The notes under the pieces are model-generated. The model did not search any database and had not been told where the DNA came from. It saw only the letters and a list, made by a program, of their open reading frames with translations. The translations under genes and the position numbers were made by a program. A DNA stretch of 13,933 nucleotides from an uncultured bacterium (lineage in GTDB: Bacteria > Bacteroidota > Bacteroidia > CAILMK01): contig CAILMK010000006.1 in NCBI GenBank assembly GCA_903835275.1, positions 1-13,933 on the forward strand, given 5' to 3'. This document shows positions 6,591 to 13,740 of this stretch, in pieces (positions within the stretch are counted from its first letter, which is position 1; every line of letters starts with the position of its first letter).

Positions 6591-7976
6591 ATGCTTCTAT
6601 GGTCAGTCATCATTTACCTTATAATTTCTATCGCGGTAGGATTGGGAGCTGCTTTGCTGGTAAAAAACACCGAAGATTATCACCTTGCCGGGAGAAGCCT
6701 GCCTTTATACATCAGTGCAGCGGCTTTATTTGCCACCTGGTTTGGTTCGGAAACGGTTTTAGGAGCCTCCTCGGTGATGGCGAAAAAGGGATTGTACGGA
6801 GTGGTTGAAGATCCTTTCGGGGCATCACTTTGTCTTTTCCTTCTGGGTGCTTTTTTTGCGCGCAGAATGTACAAAATGAATATCCTGACCATTGGTGACT
6901 TTTACAGAAACCGTTTCGGAACAAGGGTGGAGCTTGCAGCAAGTATCTGCCTTATTCTATCCTACCTGGGATGGATAGCAGCACAAATGGTGGCAATGGG
7001 AATAATTCTTCATGTAGTTTCCGGACTGGATGTGCGGACAGGAATTCTAATTGGTAGCGCTGTTGTAATCCTTTATACTGCGGTGGGAGGCATGTGGTCG
7101 GTTTCCATTTCGGATTTTATGCAAATGATCCTGATCATTGTCGGATTGGTATTGGCGCTATGGCAACTGACGAATATTATTCCCCTTCAAACAGTTATTG
7201 ATAAAACCCCTAAGGATCTGTTTACATTTTATAGGCCGGGTAATTTGACCATGAACCTGAATTATCTTGCGGCATGGATCACCATCGGTTTTGGTTCTAT
7301 TCCCCAACAGGATGTATTCCAAAGGGTGATGAGTGCGAAATCAGGGAAGGTGGCGGTGCGGTCCAGTTTTATAGCCGGATTCATGTACCTGACTATTGCA
7401 ATGATCCCACTGGTGATGGCTCTTTATGCGCGCATTTTGGTTCCTGAGGAAGCACAAACAGATACGCAGCTAATGCTTCCGCACATGATATTAAAACATA
7501 CCGGCATCTGGGTACAGATCTTGTTTTTCGGCGCACTTCTTTCAGCCATAAAAAGCGCTGCAAGTGGTGCATTACTCGCTCCTTCAACAATACTTAGTGA
7601 AAATATCATCTATCACTTTATAATGAAGGGAAAGGAAAAAGTAAAGCTTAATGTTTCGCGTTTTTCTGTGTTGATTATTGCCGCAATGTCACTCACTATG
7701 GCATTGATGAAAAATAATATTTACGAATTGGTAGCACAGAGTTCCGCGCTTAGTTTAGTGTCATTATTTGTCCCTTTAGTTTGCGGAATGTATTGGAAAA
7801 AAGCCAATGCGATGGGAGCATTTCTATCTATAATATTCGGTATGGCAGCATGGTTGATAGCTCTATGGATGGATACAGAAATAAGTGCACTTATATTTGG
7901 GCTGGGAGCTAGTATTTTGGGGATGTTGATGGGAGTTGCAAAAGATAAATTTTCCATTCGCCGCGGCGAACTATGA
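6591..7976 (+). CDS. Sodium:solute symporter family transporter
   Basis: This 461-residue, highly hydrophobic protein has about 12-13 predicted membrane segments and reads as a member of the sodium:solute symporter (SSS) family. Family marks include NTEDYHLAGRSLP near 26-38, TWFGSETVLGASS near 49-61, GGMWSVSISDFMQM in the middle, and GSIPQQDVFQRVMSAKS after the central helices. SAIKSAASGALLAPSTILSENI is the loop and helix that carries sodium-site serines in characterised members. It should couple inward sodium flow to uptake of a small solute. The substrate (sugar, amino acid, carboxylate or other) cannot be told from sequence. It is divergent from the O-acetylation unit, with its own spacer and a hairpin right after the stop, so it is probably monocistronic. 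Confidence 0.9.
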   Translation: MLLWSVIIYLIISIAVGLGAALLVKNTEDYHLAGRSLPLYISAAALFATWFGSETVLGASSVMAKKGLYGVVEDPFGASLCLFLLGAFFARRMYKMNILTIGDFYRNRFGTRVELAASICLILSYLGWIAAQMVAMGIILHVVSGLDVRTGILIGSAVVILYTAVGGMWSVSISDFMQMILIIVGLVLALWQLTNIIPLQTVIDKTPKDLFTFYRPGNLTMNLNYLAAWITIGFGSIPQQDVFQRVMSAKSGKVAVRSSFIAGFMYLTIAMIPLVMALYARILVPEEAQTDTQLMLPHMILKHTGIWVQILFFGALLSAIKSAASGALLAPSTILSENIIYHFIMKGKEKVKLNVSRFSVLIIAAMSLTMALMKNNIYELVAQSSALSLVSLFVPLVCGMYWKKANAMGAFLSIIFGMAAWLIALWMDTEISALIFGLGASILGMLMGVAKDKFSIRRGEL

Positions 7977-7977
7977 G

Positions 7978-8017
7978 ATTTTGAAAATTGAGATTATAAT
8001 GATTTTCAAAATTTTTG
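7978..8017 (+). terminator. AT-rich hairpin after symporter gene
   Basis: A perfect 11-bp inverted repeat, ATTTTGAAAAT (7978-7988) and ATTTTCAAAAT (8002-8012), with a 13-base loop starts one base after the symporter stop codon. It is followed by a short T-run. The stem has little GC, so it may be a weak terminator or a 3' stabilising hairpin. Confidence 0.5.
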
Positions 8018-8065
8018 TAATTTGGGAAATCTAACTTAGAATATACTATAGATTTAATAATTAAC

Positions 8066-8752
8066 ATGCAAAAAATAGTTGTACTTACAGGAGCAGGCAT
8101 CAGTGCGGAAAGTGGCATTCCAACTTTCAGAGATGCAGGTGGACTGTGGGAAGGATACCGCGTAGAAGATGTTGCTTCCCCTGAAGGATGGAGAAAAGAT
8201 CGTGAATTGGTACTTGATTTTTATAACCAACGCAGAAAAGGAATCCGCAATTCACAACCGAATCCCGGCCATATTGCCCTTGCAGAATTGGAAAAGAAAT
8301 ATGAGGTTGTTGTTATTACCCAGAATATTGATGATCTTCATGAACGTGGAGGCAGTACAAATGTTATGCACCTGCACGGGGAAATTTTCAAGGCAAGAAG
8401 TACGGTGGATGAATCTTTGATTTATGATCTTGGCGAAAAGGATATTCAAGTGGGAGATAAATGTGCAAGAGGTTCGCAACTGCGACCGCATATAGTATGG
8501 TTTGGAGAAGCAGTACCAATGATTGAGCAAGCTGTTTTAGAGGTCATGGAAGCGGATATTGTAATGATCATTGGAACGTCAATGGTAGTTTATCCTGCGG
8601 CAGGTTTGGTTCAATATGCAAAAAAAGACATTCCGATTTATTTTATTGATCCTAATATTCCCAATGGTTTGAATTATAAAAATCTGGCGGCTATTCCTAA
8701 AAAGGCATCGGAAGGTGTGCCTGAAATTGTGAAAAAGTTGATTAGGGAATAA
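8066..8752 (+). CDS. cobB: Class III sirtuin, NAD-dependent protein deacylase
   Basis: This 228-residue sirtuin removes acyl groups from lysines using NAD+. NAD-binding motifs are GAGIS (9-13), GIPTFRD (17-23) and TQNID (85-89), and the catalytic histidine is H104 in HLHGE. Y53-x-x-R56 in FYNQRR matches the Tyr/Arg pair that lets SIRT5 and E. coli CobB bind succinyl- and malonyl-lysine, so desuccinylase activity is likely. The region that normally carries four zinc-binding cysteines (about 107-141) has only C133, so the structural zinc is probably absent or bound differently. The Rossmann end has IGTSMVVYPAAG (169-180). The protein is cytoplasmic. It is transcribed alone and ends one base from the convergent glycosyltransferase gene. 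Family assignment is firm; the gene symbol is by family resemblance. Confidence 0.92.
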   Translation: MQKIVVLTGAGISAESGIPTFRDAGGLWEGYRVEDVASPEGWRKDRELVLDFYNQRRKGIRNSQPNPGHIALAELEKKYEVVVITQNIDDLHERGGSTNVMHLHGEIFKARSTVDESLIYDLGEKDIQVGDKCARGSQLRPHIVWFGEAVPMIEQAVLEVMEADIVMIIGTSMVVYPAAGLVQYAKKDIPIYFIDPNIPNGLNYKNLAAIPKKASEGVPEIVKKLIRE

Positions 8753-8753
8753 A

Positions 8754-10193
8754 TTATTTTCTCCTATACAAATCGAACTCTTTCAAATCCAGATCCATTT
8801 TTTTGTACACAGAAGTATCAGGTTTGGATAAGGTTTTCTCCTCGAGAAAATAATAATGATTTTGATCAGGGAAGGTGCAACTTATATTATAATACCTCAA
8901 CAAATAAAATTGAAGGGTCCATATATCTTTCATGCTTTTATGCAGGGTAATTATTGAATCCGGTTTAATAATGTTCCCAACTATGTAAACATCATGAAGC
9001 ATATCTTTATCCCTGCTTGCCTTCCCTTTTTGTGTAAAGGAAACGGAAATAGTTAGCATTAGTATTATAGCCGATACAATACTGAAATTACGAAGCGTTT
9101 TTTGTGAATTTAAATTCCGTTGAATCCACTCATTTACATAAGGAGCACAAAGAATTGCTATTGCTATTCCAAAAAATGCAAACGATGGATGCATGTAGAA
9201 TTTCTTTTGTACTGGCGTCAGTAATAGCGGAACAGATGCTGATAATGCCAGTAGCAAAAAGAAAAGTGATTGTTTGAATAAAGCCTGAGTATATTTTATA
9301 TCAGGATATTTTCTCCTTAACGGTAATACAATCAAAAGACATAAAACTATGAGTGGTATCATTTCCTCAAGTATGCCACCAAGGATATAAAACCTACTCG
9401 ATACTGTTGGATTATTATTTACCCGGTACAATAATCTTTTCGTTACATAAAACACAAGGCTATCGTGCGCAGGAGGATAAAGCATTAGTAACAAATAAAT
9501 AATCACAGGAATCGCAAAGATCAAAATGCTTTTTCCAATTGCTTTTGGCAAGGAAATCTGTTTTGGGAAAAGTAATCCGTAGAAAAACAAAGTCGCCAAT
9601 GGAAATAAGCCCGGTATACCTTTTGATAATGATGCCAGAAAAACGCTAATGCCTCCAAGAATAAAAAGAATGACTGAATTTTTTTGCGATTGAATTCCTT
9701 TCAGGATCAAATAAACCGCCGAGGAAGTAAAAAGTCCCATGGTGTTTTCCAGCATATTGTTATTATAGCTCCAATAGCAGGTGGGTATTAGAATCCAGAA
9801 TAATACCGGTAGCCAACTTGTCTTTTGAATTTCTTTATCTTCAAATGGAATATTCTTCCAAATACCCATGATGATAAAGGCATTTAATACCGCAATTACA
9901 AGGGAATAAAACCTTTCAACATACATGCTATCTCCAAATAACCTGAAAAACAGGGATTGTAGCCAATATACCAATGGAGGTTGCTCCATAAAGCTATTAG
10001 AACCGCCCATGCTCCAGGTTTGGCTCAGGTAAGGGAACCAGAAAGTCCCCTTATTGTGGGCAAGGTTCTTGGCTACGCAGGCATATTGCTGTCCATCCAT
10101 GAACATCCCATCCTGTATCAGGGCCGGCAGAATCAGGCCCAGCAGGACTGAAAATGTCAAAAGAACGAAGGGAAGATTCTTGCTGGAAGTCAT
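8754..10193 (-). CDS. GT39/ArnT-like membrane glycosyltransferase
   Basis: This 479-residue GT-C fold membrane protein has about 11-12 hydrophobic helices. The first periplasmic loop has the acidic motif D28-G-M-F-M-D33-G-Q-Q-Y-A, and E70 lies in FMEQPPLVYWL; both are typical of the PMT/ArnT-like family, in which the first-loop acid is catalytic. A short soluble tail of about 80 residues follows the last helix. Members move a sugar from a polyprenyl-phosphate carrier onto a lipid or protein on the outer face of the inner membrane. Lipid A and surface glycans are common acceptors, but the acceptor here is unknown. It is divergent from the exported-protein genes at 10314 onward and convergent with the sirtuin gene, with no room for a terminator between the two stops. 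It may contribute to the same cell envelope as the O-acetylation genes, though it is not linked to them in an operon. Confidence 0.88.
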   Translation of the reverse strand: MTSSKNLPFVLLTFSVLLGLILPALIQDGMFMDGQQYACVAKNLAHNKGTFWFPYLSQTWSMGGSNSFMEQPPLVYWLQSLFFRLFGDSMYVERFYSLVIAVLNAFIIMGIWKNIPFEDKEIQKTSWLPVLFWILIPTCYWSYNNNMLENTMGLFTSSAVYLILKGIQSQKNSVILFILGGISVFLASLSKGIPGLFPLATLFFYGLLFPKQISLPKAIGKSILIFAIPVIIYLLLMLYPPAHDSLVFYVTKRLLYRVNNNPTVSSRFYILGGILEEMIPLIVLCLLIVLPLRRKYPDIKYTQALFKQSLFFLLLALSASVPLLLTPVQKKFYMHPSFAFFGIAIAILCAPYVNEWIQRNLNSQKTLRNFSIVSAIILMLTISVSFTQKGKASRDKDMLHDVYIVGNIIKPDSIITLHKSMKDIWTLQFYLLRYYNISCTFPDQNHYYFLEEKTLSKPDTSVYKKMDLDLKEFDLYRRK

Positions 10194-10207
10194 GATTCAA
10201 TAATGGG

Positions 10208-10215
10208 CAAAATTA
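10208..10215 (-). promoter_or_regulatory. Bacteroidota -7 box TAATTTTG
   Basis: This is an exact TAnnTTTG match on the minus strand, 14 bases upstream of the glycosyltransferase ATG at 10193. The same box and spacing are seen upstream of the acyltransferase gene at 6513. Confidence 0.5.
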
Positions 10216-10296
10216 TTCAATTATTGATAATAAGCCTTAAATGATTTGACATAAGTTAAAATTAGATTTCTTTTTCATTCTAATATTCATAAAAGC

Positions 10297-10304
10297 TATC
10301 TTTG
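10297..10304 (+). promoter_or_regulatory. Bacteroidota -7 box TATCTTTG
   Basis: This is an exact TAnnTTTG match on the plus strand, ending 9 bases before the ATG at 10314. It supports transcription into the interrupted signal-peptide frame and therefore the view that 10314 was the original start. Confidence 0.5.
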
Positions 10305-10313
10305 AATAACCAA

Positions 10314-10355
10314 ATGAAATGGAGCTTAAAATATGTTCTTAATGCTTTTGCATGA
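10314..10355 (+). other. Signal peptide start interrupted by in-frame TGA
   Basis: An ATG at 10314 opens 13 codons (MKWSLKYVLNAFA), then TGA at 10353-10355, and the same frame continues with LLITNICFAQQ into the long reading frame at 10356. Joined across the TGA, this is a textbook signal peptide: a Lys-containing n-region, a hydrophobic core and a CFA/QQ cleavage site. The stop falls inside the hydrophobic core. Either the gene carries a nonsense mutation, or the base is a sequencing or assembly error, or there is readthrough. Other genes here end in TGA, so wholesale recoding is unlikely. Confidence 0.8.
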
Positions 10356-11642
10356 TTGTTAATCACAAATATATGCTTTGCCCAGCAGGATATTTATGTT
10401 GCGCCAAATGGGGCGATGAATATGTTCCCGGCAAGCAATTTGACTGTCTTTGGGAATCTTATTAATGATGCTTCAGGTGGTCTAAATTGCGCCGGCGGCG
10501 GGGATCTTTACCTTTATCGTCATGTTGCCAATGGTATCGGGAATAGCAGAGTATATGATGGTCCACTAGCGTCTAAGCCTTTGAATCCATACAATAGTGG
10601 CGGAGCATTCATAACTGTCTGGAATCTTCATACTGATAATACAGTCGGAAGATCAATGAGTGGAGCTTTAGCTGTGAACGCGGATAGTGGTTATGGAAAT
10701 ATTCAGATTGAACAGGAGCTGCGCGTGCAGCATACACATTATTTTGAAAATGGAATGATTTGGACTCCAAGGAACAAGTGGATACATGCTTTTATAAATT
10801 ATTACGGAGATAGTACCTCGTACGTTAACAACTCAAACCTCCGTCATATTGATGGTTATGCTGCTTATACCGGTTGCCATGATTTTATTTTTCCCATAGG
10901 TGATGGAATAAATCAAAGAAATGCAGGAATCAGTAATCCTGATTGCGGGATTTTTCGCTATGCATATTTTAAATTGGATCCTCAAAATAATATCAGTGGT
11001 ATCAGTGGCAAAACAAGTATGAATGATTCACTATTGCATGATAAGGGTGGTATAGTTAAGGTAGCGCATTCGGAATTTTGGGACATTGATGGTACCGCAA
11101 ATACTTCCGTTACTTTAAGTGCTCTAAATTCTGTTCATGGTTATTCTGCCTGGGATTCCGCAATTAATTTTAACGGAAAATCTCCATCAGATCTTGTGAT
11201 AACCGGCTTTAACGGCTATTGGCAGAATTTAAAAATCAACCCGCGAAATTCATCAATGTCTTCTGACGCTTCATTTGGTAGTGTTGTGTCAGTTGTTCCG
11301 GATTCGGGATACAGTCTTTTCACCTGGGGATTGGAAGATACCACTCTGACCTCTGTTGAAGTAATTGATAACAAAGTCCCATCATTTGTAGTAAAGGATC
11401 TGAATACGATGGCGGGAAATTCGCTTCGTTTCACGGTTGGTAATTATACAGAAACTACCAGGATGGATATTCTTTTATTTAGTACGGCAGGAGTATGTTT
11501 GTATAAAAGGGAATTCTCAATTATAAGTGGTGACAACACAATTGAAATACCAATGGGAGGATATGCACAGGGGATTTATTTCCTTGATATATATTCAGCA
11601 GAAAAGCCCATCAGCATCAGAAAAAAAATCATTAAATATTAA
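10356..11642 (+). CDS. T9SS-type exported protein, N-terminus broken
   Basis: This long frame of 428 codons can only start at TTG (10356) or later, because the natural ATG at 10314 is cut off by an in-frame TGA. The remaining LLITNICFAQQ is the back half of a signal peptide without a positive n-region, so secretion from the TTG start is doubtful. After the cleavage site the protein is beta-rich and Gly/Asn/Ser-rich, with a VFGNLINDASGG segment near 31-42 and an FPIGDG motif in the middle. The last 85 residues resemble a T9SS sorting domain (MDILLFSTAG, then GIYFLDIYS, ending KKIIKY) without the YPNP motif. No enzyme motif is visible. The second exported gene follows 14 bases later, so the pair is probably one operon. 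It may be a pseudogene or an error-affected intact gene. Confidence 0.75.
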   Translation: MLITNICFAQQDIYVAPNGAMNMFPASNLTVFGNLINDASGGLNCAGGGDLYLYRHVANGIGNSRVYDGPLASKPLNPYNSGGAFITVWNLHTDNTVGRSMSGALAVNADSGYGNIQIEQELRVQHTHYFENGMIWTPRNKWIHAFINYYGDSTSYVNNSNLRHIDGYAAYTGCHDFIFPIGDGINQRNAGISNPDCGIFRYAYFKLDPQNNISGISGKTSMNDSLLHDKGGIVKVAHSEFWDIDGTANTSVTLSALNSVHGYSAWDSAINFNGKSPSDLVITGFNGYWQNLKINPRNSSMSSDASFGSVVSVVPDSGYSLFTWGLEDTTLTSVEVIDNKVPSFVVKDLNTMAGNSLRFTVGNYTETTRMDILLFSTAGVCLYKREFSIISGDNTIEIPMGGYAQGIYFLDIYSAEKPISIRKKIIKY

Positions 11643-11656
11643 AGAAACTATTGGCA

Positions 11657-12943
11657 ATGAAATATATTTCTCTTTTTCTGTTTGTATATTTATCCTTCGG
11701 GAATTCAGTATTTGCGCAGATAAAAATAGGCAGTAATCCCACAGTTATTGATTCCAATTCCTTGCTGGAATTGGAGAGTACTAATAAAGGCTTTCTGTAT
11801 CCACGGATGAGTACTAAGCAAATGAATGCGATGAATAAGCCACCTGATGGTATGACGATATATAATACAGATTCAAATAATCTGATCTTACGTGCCAGTA
11901 GCAAGTGGATGAATATTTACAGCGGGCCACACAATGGAAATAATATTCTTGAAGAGGACATGGGTTGCGTTTTCGTTCATAAATATTGCACATCAGGGGA
12001 TGGGACTTTTTTGAATCCATGGAAATCAAGTGATAGTTCTGCAGGGATTAAGGAAGCGTTAAAGCATCTGTCACCTACCCGCAGGATCGTTTACTTCAAG
12101 CCTGGTTACTATGCCACTACAGGGGCACAAAATATAGATTTTAGCAAATACCTTCCAAATTTATCCGATCCTTATTGGAGTGTCGCTTTTTCAGGATATG
12201 GGATAGAGTTTCAGGGGCATGGGGCAGCAATTTACGTAAATGGCGGCGCTTCCCTGACCGGTAAAACGCCGGGCATTTTATTCTCATGGCCTGGAACACA
12301 TGTATTTTACTGGAAATTTACCGGTTTGCAATTTTATGGTGCAGTGGATACCGCCCTGGTGCAGTGGGGTGGAACCTCAACGCCCGGTTTATATCTCAAT
12401 GGATGTGATTTTGATATTTCCGCGAATAATGGCTATGTCCCCACAAATTATAAAACGAAAGCATCTTCGGCCTGCGCTATTAAAATATTTGAACCCCTGG
12501 AGTCCCGTATGCATTTGGTAGGAGTAAGCGCCACAGGATCAGGAGTTGTATTGAATGTGGCGACTTTTTGCACCATCAGCGGAGCCTTTAGCAATACTAT
12601 AATTCCGAACACCAATACCATCTATCCTTATTCGTATGGACTGAATCTTATTAACTGTCAGTCAAATGACTTTACCCACATGGATCTTGAAATAGCGTAT
12701 AGCGGTATCAAGTTTGACCAGTGGAGTATACAGAATACCTTTAGTGCCATTTTCGTATCCCAGTGTGATTCAAACGGCTGCACCTTTGATAACAGCACCC
12801 AGGTGACAAAAGGCAAAAATGTGGTTATTTCAATTAGAAGTGGTCCTACTGTAAATACTCCTACCAAAACACCCCCTCAGAAATTATATTCTCCTGCAGG
12901 GGATTCAACCCTCTTCAAGGTGGAAAATTATTTTAATTTTTGA
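11657..12943 (+). CDS. Exported tail-fibre-like/beta-helix protein
   Basis: This 428-residue exported protein starts at ATG 11657; the frame opens two codons earlier at a TTG. Residues 1-20 form a signal peptide with cleavage after VFA before Q21. Residues 26-90 carry a motif common in Bacteroidota surface proteins and tail-fibre-like proteins: SLLELESTNKGFLYPRMS, then PPDGMTIYNTDSN, then SSKWMNI. The rest, from about 100, has short repeated beta-strand patterns rich in Gly, Asn and Ser (FSGYGIEFQGHGAAIYVNGG, GLYLNGCDFDIS, GLNLINCQSNDF, GIKFDQW), which suggests a right-handed beta-helix of the pectate-lyase-like kind. I see no catalytic motif and no clear T9SS sorting domain at the C-terminus. 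It may be an adhesin, a glycan-binding protein or a polysaccharide-active enzyme. The gene is 14 bases after the broken T9SS gene, so the two products may work together at the surface. Confidence 0.8.
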   Translation: MKYISLFLFVYLSFGNSVFAQIKIGSNPTVIDSNSLLELESTNKGFLYPRMSTKQMNAMNKPPDGMTIYNTDSNNLILRASSKWMNIYSGPHNGNNILEEDMGCVFVHKYCTSGDGTFLNPWKSSDSSAGIKEALKHLSPTRRIVYFKPGYYATTGAQNIDFSKYLPNLSDPYWSVAFSGYGIEFQGHGAAIYVNGGASLTGKTPGILFSWPGTHVFYWKFTGLQFYGAVDTALVQWGGTSTPGLYLNGCDFDISANNGYVPTNYKTKASSACAIKIFEPLESRMHLVGVSATGSGVVLNVATFCTISGAFSNTIIPNTNTIYPYSYGLNLINCQSNDFTHMDLEIAYSGIKFDQWSIQNTFSAIFVSQCDSNGCTFDNSTQVTKGKNVVISIRSGPTVNTPTKTPPQKLYSPAGDSTLFKVENYFNF

Positions 12944-12993
12944 TCCGATAAAATTTTCAGGAATTATCTGGCACAGTATTTGGTTCTATGTAG

Positions 12994-13001
12994 TAACTTT
13001 G
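12994..13001 (+). promoter_or_regulatory. Bacteroidota -7 box TAACTTTG
   Basis: This is an exact TAnnTTTG match, 30 bases upstream of the ATG at 13032 and within the 88-base spacer after the beta-helix gene. A TTTG at 12979-12982 lies closer than the usual -33 spacing. Together with the strong terminator at 13282 it makes the small peptide gene a self-contained unit. Confidence 0.6.
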
Positions 13002-13031
13002 AATCTTAACACTTTTAAATCTAATACAACT

Positions 13032-13262
13032 ATGAAGAAATTAATGTTATTGGCTACCGCACTTACCTTTGGATTTGCTGTTAGCACTACTACTTTGCAC
13101 GCAGGAACTTGCGGCGATGGCAAAGATGGAAAAGCTTGCTGCAAGAAAGGCGCGGCTAAGGATGGCAAAACTGCTGCTTGCTGCAAGAAAGGCGGAACTT
13201 CCGCTAAGGCTGATGCAAAAGGCGAAGCATCCAAGAAAGTTGATACCAAGAAGACCAACTAA
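13032..13262 (+). CDS. Small secreted Cys/Lys-rich peptide
   Basis: This 76-residue peptide starts at ATG 13032. The frame is open back to a TTG at 12999, but that overlaps the promoter box at 12994-13001 and would bury the signal peptide. Residues 1-24 are a signal peptide (MKKLMLLATA... ending LHA). The mature part of about 52 residues is almost all Lys, Ala, Gly, Asp, Thr and Cys, with two repeated blocks KDGKACCKKG (31-40) and KDGKTAACCKKG (43-54) and a lone C27. The tail is basic and Cys-free (SKKVDTKKTN). At the DNA level a 19-base sequence is repeated exactly with a 42-base period (13134-13152, 13176-13194). The CC pairs suggest metal binding or disulfide bonding in the periplasm; this is inference. 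Similar small CC-K-rich exported peptides occur in other Bacteroidota, but I know of no defined function. Confidence 0.8.
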   Translation: MKKLMLLATALTFGFAVSTTTLHAGTCGDGKDGKACCKKGAAKDGKTAACCKKGGTSAKADAKGEASKKVDTKKTN

Positions 13263-13281
13263 TCTGTTTGGATAAATTTAG

Positions 13282-13316
13282 AAGGGCCTTCCCGAAAGGG
13301 GAGGCCTTTTTGTTTT
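13282..13316 (+). terminator. Strong rho-independent terminator
   Basis: A 9-bp GC-rich stem, GGCCTTCCC (13285-13293) and GGGGAGGCC (13298-13306), has a GAAA tetraloop, is extended outward by A-T and G-T pairs, and is followed by TTTTTGTTTT. It lies 20 bases after the stop of the small Cys/Lys-rich peptide gene. It has the best terminator structure in the window. Confidence 0.9.
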
Positions 13317-13327
13317 AGGAATTTCCC

Positions 13328-13335
13328 TATTTTTG
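13328..13335 (+). promoter_or_regulatory. Bacteroidota -7 box TATTTTTG
   Basis: This is an exact TAnnTTTG match 20 bases upstream of the ATG at 13356 and just after the terminator. It is probably the promoter of the carboxymuconolactone decarboxylase family gene and perhaps of polA behind it. Confidence 0.5.
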
Positions 13336-13355
13336 AATGCTTTAATAATACTTTT

Positions 13356-13706
13356 ATGAGTGGTTCAAAAGCAGATGAATTTAACAGCTTTCGCGAGAAG
13401 ATGAATGCAAAGATCTTTGATGCGAATAACAAGGTCATCAACAGGTATTTCAATCTGGACACCAATGCTTATATGGAAGGAGCGCTGGATGTAAAGACGA
13501 AGGAAATGATGGGTTTGGTGGCATCAATGGTATTGCGTTGCGATGATTGCATCAGTTACCACGTTGGCCAGTGTCATGAGTTAGGCGTTACTGAAGAAGA
13601 ACTTTTCGAGGTTTTCTCCATAGGCTTAGTGGTGGGCGGTTCCATTGTGATCCCACATTTGCGCAGGGCAGTCGACTTCTGGGAAGAACTGAAAGCCCGC
13701 GCCTGA
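13356..13706 (+). CDS. Carboxymuconolactone decarboxylase/AhpD-like protein
   Basis: This 116-residue all-helical protein belongs to the carboxymuconolactone decarboxylase (CMD) family. The AhpD-like redox signature C62-D-D-C65-x-x-x-H69 is complete, preceded by an ALDVKTKEMMGLVASMVLR helix (43-61). A TEEELFEVFSIGLVVGG segment (79-95) is typical of the second helix pair. In AhpD the CxxC cysteines and histidine reduce peroxiredoxin AhpC or peroxides. Family members without the pathway enzymes around them, as here, are more likely thiol-disulfide or peroxide-related than true lactone decarboxylases. The protein is cytoplasmic with no signal peptide. The gene is 34 bases upstream of polA and may share its transcript. 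Confidence 0.88.
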   Translation: MSGSKADEFNSFREKMNAKIFDANNKVINRYFNLDTNAYMEGALDVKTKEMMGLVASMVLRCDDCISYHVGQCHELGVTEEELFEVFSIGLVVGGSIVIPHLRRAVDFWEELKARA

Positions 13707-13740
13707 TTTTTATTTTAACTGAAGTTTTCTATTTTTAAAT

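Noticed and set aside
10353..10355. Recoded TGA (alternative genetic code or selenocysteine)
   Set aside because: TGA ends several intact genes in the window (for example 180-182, 1889-1891 and 7974-7976), and a signal-peptide core is not a plausible selenocysteine site. Mutation or error is simpler.
11657..12943. Prophage or tailocin remnant, from the tail-fibre-like motif
   Set aside because: The protein has a signal peptide and no phage structural, lysis or integrase genes are nearby. The motif is also found in Bacteroidota surface proteins.
12999..13031. Longer start (TTG 12999) for the small Cys/Lys-rich peptide
   Set aside because: It overlaps the -7 promoter box and would add 11 polar residues before a clear signal peptide beginning at the ATG at 13032.
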